Part shown: one piece after another, positions 56,201 to 64,000 of the stretch
Layout: each line of letters begins with the position of its first letter
How positions within the stretch are numbered: the first letter of the stretch is position 1
From: Pseudomonadota bacterium
GTDB taxonomy: Bacteria > Pseudomonadota > Gammaproteobacteria > Burkholderiales > Burkholderiaceae_C
Assembly: GCA_020161145.1 (NCBI GenBank)
Contig: JAIUPQ010000004.1
Location: forward strand, 1 to 64,000
Length of the DNA stretch: 64,000 nt
Direction: 5' to 3'
Made by a program: the position numbers and the translations under genes
The notes under the pieces: model-generated
The model's database searches: none
The model's input: the letters and a program-made list of their open reading frames with translations, nothing else
Told to the model about the DNA's origin: nothing

Positions 56201-56818
56201 ATGTCTGCGCTTTCTCCTCTGTTGCCGCCCTTGCTCATCGCCGCAGCCCTGCTGGCTGGCTGCAGTCTGTGGGGTGGCGAGCACAGCGCCGAGGCAGCCA
56301 GCAAGATCTACCAGGCCGAGCGTTTCCAGAGCGACGAGACGTTCTCGCGCCTCTTCGACGCCAGCGTGACCGACACCTGCGAGGCCGCGCGCCGTGCGCT
56401 GCTGAGCCAGGGCTACATCATCACGGACACGGTGGCCGGCAAGGTCGCCGCCGTCAAGCGCTTTCAGCCCGAGGGCGAGCGCCATGTGGAGTTGAGCTTC
56501 ACCGTGGTCTGCGTGCCCGAGGGCGCGGATGGGCGCATTGCCACCGCCTACGCCTCGGCGCAGCAGGACAACTACGTGGTCAAGAAGAGCAGCAACGCCA
56601 CCAGCATCGGCGTGTCGGCCATCGGCTCGATCTCGGTGCCGCTGTCGGCCCAGCTCGACGGGGTGGTCAAGGTGGGCTCCGAGACCATTCCGGCCGGCCC
56701 GTTCTACGATCGCTTTTTTGCACTGATGCAGCGCATGCTGCGCGATCAGGGCGCACTGGGGGCGGACGCCCCGCCCAGCGCACCCGCCAGCATGCCCACC
56801 GTCACGGCCGACCGATGA
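56201..56818 (+). CDS. DUF2242 lipoprotein
   Basis: The 205-aa protein has a lipobox LLAGC at about residues 17-21. The DUF2242 body contains KIYQAERFQSDETFSRLF, TCEAARRALLSQGYII, VAAVKRFQPEGERHVELSFTVVC and AQQDNYVVKKSSNATSIGVSA. Function is unknown; it is expected in the outer or inner membrane periplasmic leaflet. TAAGCT at 56159-56164 is a possible -10. Its last 17 bases overlap the 3' end of the convergent patatin gene. Confidence 0.85.
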   Translation: MSALSPLLPPLLIAAALLAGCSLWGGEHSAEAASKIYQAERFQSDETFSRLFDASVTDTCEAARRALLSQGYIITDTVAGKVAAVKRFQPEGERHVELSFTVVCVPEGADGRIATAYASAQQDNYVVKKSSNATSIGVSAIGSISVPLSAQLDGVVKVGSETIPAGPFYDRFFALMQRMLRDQGALGADAPPSAPASMPTVTADR

Positions 56819-59066
56819 ACAGCATCAGCCCCGCGTCGCCGCGCGGGGCAAAGACCAGCGCCAGGTACATGGGGCCGATGTTGGTGTCGGCACCCAGATA
56901 GAGGCTGGCACCGCCACGCCAGGAGCCCAGGTCGAGGTTGGCCTGGTCGCTGCGGCGCCAGGCCTGGCCCGCCTCCAGCGAGGCGCCGGCAAACAGGGCG
57001 CGCGCAAACACCGGCGGGTTGGCCAGCCGCATGTACCAGGCCACGCGGGCCAGCGCCACCGCGTCGCCGGCGATCTGCCCGGGCCGGTAGCCCGACAGCT
57101 GCTGGAACCCCCCCAGGCTGTAGGCGCCGATCAACTCGTCGGTGGGCATGTCGGCCAGTTGCACGCGGCCATGCAGGTTCAGCGTGTGCGGCCCCCAGGT
57201 GCGGGCCCAGGTGGCCTGCGTCTCCAGCCGCAGCACGTGGCCGGTGTGGTTGCCGTAGCGGTGGCCACCCCAGGCCTCCGCCTCCACACGGTAGCCGCTT
57301 TGCGGGAAGTTGGCGTAGTCCAGCTGATCCACCAGCAGCCGCGCGCGCAGCGCCACCTCGCGCCACAGCTCGGAGTCGGTGGGCCCGGTGTAGGCGGCCG
57401 ACAGCAGCAGCGGCTCATAGTGCGCCAGCCGCGCCGCCACGCCCAGCCGCATCTCGGCCCAGGCGCCCCACGGGCGGCCGATGTCCAGCGTGACGCGGCC
57501 CTCGGTGCGGCGCACCTGACCCACCTCCTCCTCGCCGTCGGCGGCGTAGAGGGACTGCGCCTCCCGCTGGACGCGCATGCTGGAGGCCACGAACCAATCG
57601 GCTTCGGCCTCGCCCGGCGGCAGCAGCGCCGGCGCCGCGCCGCCCAGTGGCTGGTACAGCTCGCTGTACAGCGTGGGCTGGGAGCCGATCTGCAGGAAGT
57701 TGCGCCACTCGGTGCCGCTGGGTGTGAGCCAGTGGCGGTTGTGGCTGAACTTGAGGTTGAACAGGCTGTTGCCCTGCAAGTCGGTGAACAAATCCAACCC
57801 CACCCGCAGGTAGTTGGGGCCCCAGGGCTTGTCCTCGGCGTCCAGCACCAGGCCCAGGCCGTCCGGCCCGCGCACCAGCCGGTAGTCGGTGCGCACGTAG
57901 TCACCCGTGGCGGCCAGTTGGCGCGTGTCGGCGGCGGCGGTGGCGGGGTTGAACAGCTCGCCCGGGCGTGACCGCAAGAGGCCCAGCAGCCGTGCCGGGT
58001 TGGTCACCTCGGTGCCCTCGATGGCCACGTAGTCCAGCACCGGCGGGGTGGCGGTGGGCAGGCGCCGCTCGGTGGCGAGTTGCGCGTAGGCGGCGGGTGT
58101 CAGCGCCAGCCGGGCCAGTTGCGGCGCTGCGGCCTCGGTGGCCGCATGGCCCAGGGTCACGAAGCGCGCGGCCTGGGCAAAGTCGCCCGAGGTCAACTTG
58201 CCCAGGTCGGGAGTGATCAGCACATCGCTGGGCATCAGCGTGGCCAGGCTGCGCTGCACGTTCTGCTCGGTCAGGATGTTGATCATCTGCGTGGTCAGGC
58301 CCAGCGCCGAGGACAGCGTCTCGCGCCCCGCCAGCGGCGTGCCCACGTTGACCGCGATGACCACGTCCGCGCCCAGCTTGCGGGCCACGTCGATGGGCAC
58401 GTTGTTGACCAGGCCGCCATCGCCCAGCACGCGGCCATCGACCTCGATGGAGGCAAACACCCCCGGCACGCTCATGCTGGCGCGCATGGCCGAGGCCAGG
58501 TCGCCGCCGGCCAGCACCACCTGGGCGCCGGTCTCCATGTCGGTGGCCACCGCCCGGTAGGGGATGGGCAGTTGGTCGAAGTCGGTGATGGCGGCAGCCG
58601 GCAGCGTGTAGCGGCGGATCAGCGATTCCAGCCCCCGGCTGGAGATGGTGCCCTGCGGCAGTCGCACCTGGCCGTCGCGGATGCCCAGCTCCACCCCGGC
58701 GGCGATCTCGAAGTCCTCTTCCTTGCGACGCGGCGGCACGTCGGCCCGGCGCACGCGCTGCTCGAACACGTGATCCCAGTCCACCTGCGCCAGCGCCGCC
58801 TCGATTTCGTCGGGGCTCATGCCGCGCGCCAGCAGGCCGCCCACCACCGCGCCCATGGAGGTGCCGGCCACCACGTCCACCGGAATGCGCTGGGCCTGCA
58901 ACGCCCGCAGCACGCCCACGTGGGCCAGGCCGCGCGCGCCCCCGCCCGACAGCACCAGGCCCACGCGCGGGCGCGCGGCCGCCTCCCCCGGGATGGCGGC
59001 AATCGGGGTGGCGTGCGCGGCCGCCATGCCTAGGCACAGGGCGAGCAGACGGAGGAGGCGCTTCAT
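56802..59066 (-). CDS. patatin-like phospholipase autotransporter (PlpD, type Vd)
   Basis: The start at 59066 gives 754 aa. After the signal peptide (to about residue 20) comes a patatin domain with oxyanion hole SGGGARG (40-46), nucleophile S70 in GTSMG and D216 in DGGLVNNVP, so the Ser-Asp dyad is intact. A POTRA-like domain lies around 375-435, followed by a C-terminal beta-barrel of the Omp85/D15 type to residue 754. This order matches PlpD of Pseudomonas, a type Vd secreted phospholipase A. It is probably exposed at or released from the cell surface. Confidence 0.88.
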   Translation of the reverse strand: MKRLLRLLALCLGMAAAHATPIAAIPGEAAARPRVGLVLSGGGARGLAHVGVLRALQAQRIPVDVVAGTSMGAVVGGLLARGMSPDEIEAALAQVDWDHVFEQRVRRADVPPRRKEEDFEIAAGVELGIRDGQVRLPQGTISSRGLESLIRRYTLPAAAITDFDQLPIPYRAVATDMETGAQVVLAGGDLASAMRASMSVPGVFASIEVDGRVLGDGGLVNNVPIDVARKLGADVVIAVNVGTPLAGRETLSSALGLTTQMINILTEQNVQRSLATLMPSDVLITPDLGKLTSGDFAQAARFVTLGHAATEAAAPQLARLALTPAAYAQLATERRLPTATPPVLDYVAIEGTEVTNPARLLGLLRSRPGELFNPATAAADTRQLAATGDYVRTDYRLVRGPDGLGLVLDAEDKPWGPNYLRVGLDLFTDLQGNSLFNLKFSHNRHWLTPSGTEWRNFLQIGSQPTLYSELYQPLGGAAPALLPPGEAEADWFVASSMRVQREAQSLYAADGEEEVGQVRRTEGRVTLDIGRPWGAWAEMRLGVAARLAHYEPLLLSAAYTGPTDSELWREVALRARLLVDQLDYANFPQSGYRVEAEAWGGHRYGNHTGHVLRLETQATWARTWGPHTLNLHGRVQLADMPTDELIGAYSLGGFQQLSGYRPGQIAGDAVALARVAWYMRLANPPVFARALFAGASLEAGQAWRRSDQANLDLGSWRGGASLYLGADTNIGPMYLALVFAPRGDAGLMLFIGRP

Positions 59067-59173
59067 GGGCGCGCATTGTCTGCGCAGGGCTGGGGGCAAT
59101 CGATCGCCGCTATGCTGTCCCTTTGGCCGCGCAGCGCGCAACAGGCATCCCACCCTGAGACCGGAGGAAACCC

Positions 59174-62004
<2,831 letters not shown>

Positions 62005-62005
<1 letters not shown>

Positions 62006-62028
62006 AGGCGGCGGCCGCGCGCCGCCTT
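62005..62028. terminator. GC-rich hairpin between convergent acnA and hutH
   Basis: AAGGCGGCG (62005-62013) pairs with CGCCGCCTT (62020-62028) around a 6-base loop, immediately after the acnA stop and 9 bp from the hutH stop. It lacks a long T run in either direction but its position suggests a bidirectional terminator. Confidence 0.6.
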
Positions 62029-62036
62029 GGACAGCC

Positions 62037-63575
62037 TTACCAGCGCGCCGGCACGCCCTGGGTGCCGGCCAGCACCGGCGCCAGCGCGCCGCTGGCCACC
62101 AGGGCCGCCGCGCGCTCCATGTCGGGCGCCAGGTAGTGGTCGGTGGGCATGGGGGGCACCTGGGCGCGCAGCAGCGCGTGGGCCTGCTCCAGCGGCGCCG
62201 AGCTCTTGAGCGGGCGCAGGAACTCGATGGCCTGGGCGGCGGCCAGCCACTCCACGGCCAGGATGTGCGTCACGTTGCGCACCATGGCCTGCAGGCGCCG
62301 CGCGGCGAAGGTGGCCATGCTGACGTGGTCTTCCTGGTTGGCGCTGGTGGGCAGGCTGTCCACGCTGGCCGGGTGGGCCAGCGACTTGTTCTCGCTGGCC
62401 AGCGCGGCGGCCGTCACGTGGGCAATCATGAAGCCGCTGTTGAGGCCGGCGTTGGCGGTCAGGAAGGCCGGCAGGCGCGAGACGCCCGTGTCGATCAGCA
62501 TGGCGATGCGCCGCTCGGCGATGGCGCCCACCTCGGCAATGGCCACGGCCATGGCGTCGGCGGCCAGGGCCACCGGCTCGGCGTGGAAGTTGCCGCCCGA
62601 AATCATGGCGCCGTCGTTGACCAGCACCAGCGGGTTGTCGGTGACCGCATTGGCCTCGCGCAGCAGCACGGTGGCGCAGTGGCGCAACTGGTCCAGGCAG
62701 GCCCCCACCACCTGCGGCTGGCAGCGCAGGCAGTACGGGTCCTGCACACGGTCGTCGCCCTCGGCGTGGCTGGCGCGGATGGGGCTGCCCGCCAGCAGCG
62801 CGCGGTAGACGGCGGCCACGTCGATCTGGCCCGGCTGGCCGCGCAGCGCGTGGATGCGGGCGTCGAACGGGCCGTCGCTGCCGCGTGCGGCGTCCACCGT
62901 CAGCGCGCCGATGACCAGTGCGCTGTCCAGCACCGGCTCAAAGGCAAACAGCGCGTGCAGGGCCAGCGCCGTGCTGGTCTGCGTGCCGTTGATCAGCGCC
63001 AGGCCCTCTTTGGCCTCCAGCGCCAGCGGCGCCAGGCCGGCCGCCTGCAGCACCTCGCGCGCCGGGCGGCGGGCGCCGTCCACCAGAAACTCGCCCTCGC
63101 CCAGCAGCGCCAGCGTCATGTGCGACAGCGGCGCCAGGTCGCCCGAGGCGCCCACCGAGCCCTGGCTGGGCACGTAAGGCACCAGGCCGGCGTTGAAGGC
63201 TGCCAGCAGCGCGTCCACCACCACCTGGCGCACGCCCGAGGCGCCGCGCGCCAGGCTGGCCGCCTTGGTGGCCAGCATCAGCCGCACCACTGGCGGCGAC
63301 AGCGGCTCGCCCACGCCCACGCTGTGCGAGCGGATCAGGTTGAGCTGCAATAGCGCCAGGTCTTCGCGGCTGATACGCTGGTTGGCCAGCTTGCCAAAGC
63401 CGGTGTTGACGCCGTAGACGGCGGCATCGCCACTGGCCGCGGCCTGCACGATGGCGGCGCTGGCCGCGATGGCGGCCCGGGCTTCGGGCACCAGCGCCAG
63501 CTGCACGCCGCCGGCGTGGATGGCGCGCAGCTGCTCGCGCGTGATCGCGCCGGGGGTGAGGGTCAACGAGGTCAT
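62037..63575 (-). CDS. hutH: histidine ammonia-lyase
   Basis: The start at 63575 gives 512 aa. The MIO-forming triad A143-S144-G145 lies in [17 protein letters not shown], numbered almost exactly as in Pseudomonas Hut[31 protein letters not shown] and [10 protein letters not shown] are conserved catalytic regions. It converts L-histidine to trans-urocanate, the first step of histidine use. No other hut genes are in the window on this side, so the rest of the pathway may lie elsewhere. Confidence 0.96.
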   Translation of the reverse strand: MTSLTLTPGAITREQLRAIHAGGVQLALVPEARAAIAASAAIVQAAASGDAAVYGVNTGFGKLANQRISREDLALLQLNLIRSHSVGVGEPLSPPVVRLMLATKAASLARGASGVRQVVVDALLAAFNAGLVPYVPSQGSVGASGDLAPLSHMTLALLGEGEFLVDGARRPAREVLQAAGLAPLALEAKEGLALINGTQTSTALALHALFAFEPVLDSALVIGALTVDAARGSDGPFDARIHALRGQPGQIDVAAVYRALLAGSPIRASHAEGDDRVQDPYCLRCQPQVVGACLDQLRHCATVLLREANAVTDNPLVLVNDGAMISGGNFHAEPVALAADAMAVAIAEVGAIAERRIAMLIDTGVSRLPAFLTANAGLNSGFMIAHVTAAALASENKSLAHPASVDSLPTSANQEDHVSMATFAARRLQAMVRNVTHILAVEWLAAAQAIEFLRPLKSSAPLEQAHALLRAQVPPMPTDHYLAPDMERAAALVASGALAPVLAGTQGVPARW

Positions 63576-63607
63576 GACGGAATCCTTGTGGTGATCGGAG
63601 GTGAAAG

Positions 63608-64000
63608 ATGAAAAGCGTGTGCACGCAGGGTATCTGTGCGGCGATGCTGGCCTGGGCGCCGCTGGTGCTGGCCGCCGACGTGCCGCCCCACAGCGCCGTG
63701 GCGGCGCCCGAATGGACGGCGCTGTTCGACGCCCCCTTCGGTGCCGCACCCGGCTGGGCCGGTGCCGACGGCGTCTACAGCCTGCCGCTGGACGGCGACG
63801 AGCGCATGGGCCAGGGCGGCGCGGCACGCCGCCATTTGATCTGGTTTTCGGACACGTTCGTGGGCGGCGTGGCGGCCGACCGCAGCCGCCTGGCGGGCAC
63901 GGTGATGGTCAACAACACCACGGCCTTGCTCACCGGCAGCCAGCCCGACCCGGCGCGCCTGCAATTCAACGTGCGCCGCGACGCCCACGGCGCTGCGCAG
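63608..64000 (+). CDS. secreted protein, N-terminal part (runs off right edge)
   Basis: The ATG at 63608 is preceded by GGAGGTG, and the frame is open for 131 codons to the window end. The signal peptide reads [20 protein letters not shown] and ends near LAA. The mature part has [20 protein letters not shown], then [12 protein letters not shown] and [11 protein letters not shown]. This SDTFVG plus NNT pattern resembles DUF4185/DUF5005-type five-bladed propeller glycosidase-like proteins. That assignment is tentative because the catalytic part is missing. It is divergent from hutH with a 32-bp gap. Confidence 0.6.
   Translation, partial: MKSVCTQGICAAMLAWAPLVLAADVPPHSAVAAPEWTALFDAPFGAAPGWAGADGVYSLPLDGDERMGQGGAARRHLIWFSDTFVGGVAADRSRLAGTVMVNNTTALLTGSQPDPARLQFNVRRDAHGAAQ

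Overview
The window is high-GC chromosomal DNA from a betaproteobacterium, most likely Burkholderiales and probably Comamonadaceae. The evidence is E. coli-type ArgG, a ResB/CcsA cytochrome c maturation system, cytochrome c4, PilT/PilU, the GatCAB and MreBCD-MrdA-RodA orders, DUF2242 and heavy use of G/C third positions. No rRNA, tRNA, CRISPR array or prophage was recognised.

Positions 1-3080 are an accessory block of lower GC. It opens with the 5' end of an IS5-family element. Small orphan genes follow: a zinc-ribbon membrane protein, a 50-aa ORF and a two-helix membrane protein. Two inverted copies of a ~95-bp palindromic-ended repeat bracket a 101-aa gene. After these come an HNH-nuclease toxin tip that has lost its carrier, a likely partner (immunity) gene, and a small minus-strand two-gene unit. 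Positions 3099-6104 hold a glycosyltransferase-like gene and the Rep helicase gene.

Positions 6226-24531 form an exopolysaccharide locus of the EpsE/EpsF/EpsG/EpsL type. It has an outer-membrane export protein, a Wzz-like chain-length protein, a BY-kinase-like ATPase with a divergent MshEN-like N-terminus, and a secreted clan GH-A-like hydrolase with its own terminator. A tightly overlapping run follows: GT2, flippase, polymerase, GT2, GT4, membrane GT2, WecG/TagA-type GT, bifunctional ManC and a WcaJ-type priming transferase. EpsL ends the run. Immediately after EpsL lie a 252-bp MITE-like element and a small secreted-protein gene that appears frameshifted at a G6 tract.

Positions 24542-33567 carry the cell-shape operon (mreB-mreC-mreD-mrdA-rodA, minus strand) divergent from gatC-gatA-gatB. 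Positions 33584-41984 are all minus strand. In transcription order they are pilT, pilU, a MASE2-GGDEF cyclase, a LuxR-type response regulator, a collagen-like secreted protein and a DUF1800/DUF1501 pair. Positions 42000-48721 run rightward: yggS, argG, and a CHASE-PAS hybrid kinase overlapping a REC-GGDEF response regulator.

Positions 48865-64000 hold a 54-aa protein, an msrQ/msrP and ccsA/resB operon, cytochrome c4, engB, a universal stress protein, a DUF2242 lipoprotein, a PlpD-type patatin autotransporter, aconitase, HutH and a truncated secreted protein at the right edge.

The recurring theme is surface structures plus cyclic-di-GMP. Two likely diguanylate cyclases lie in the same window as type IV pilus retraction motors and an EPS kinase whose N-terminus resembles a c-di-GMP-binding fold. 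That link is inference from sequence and proximity only.
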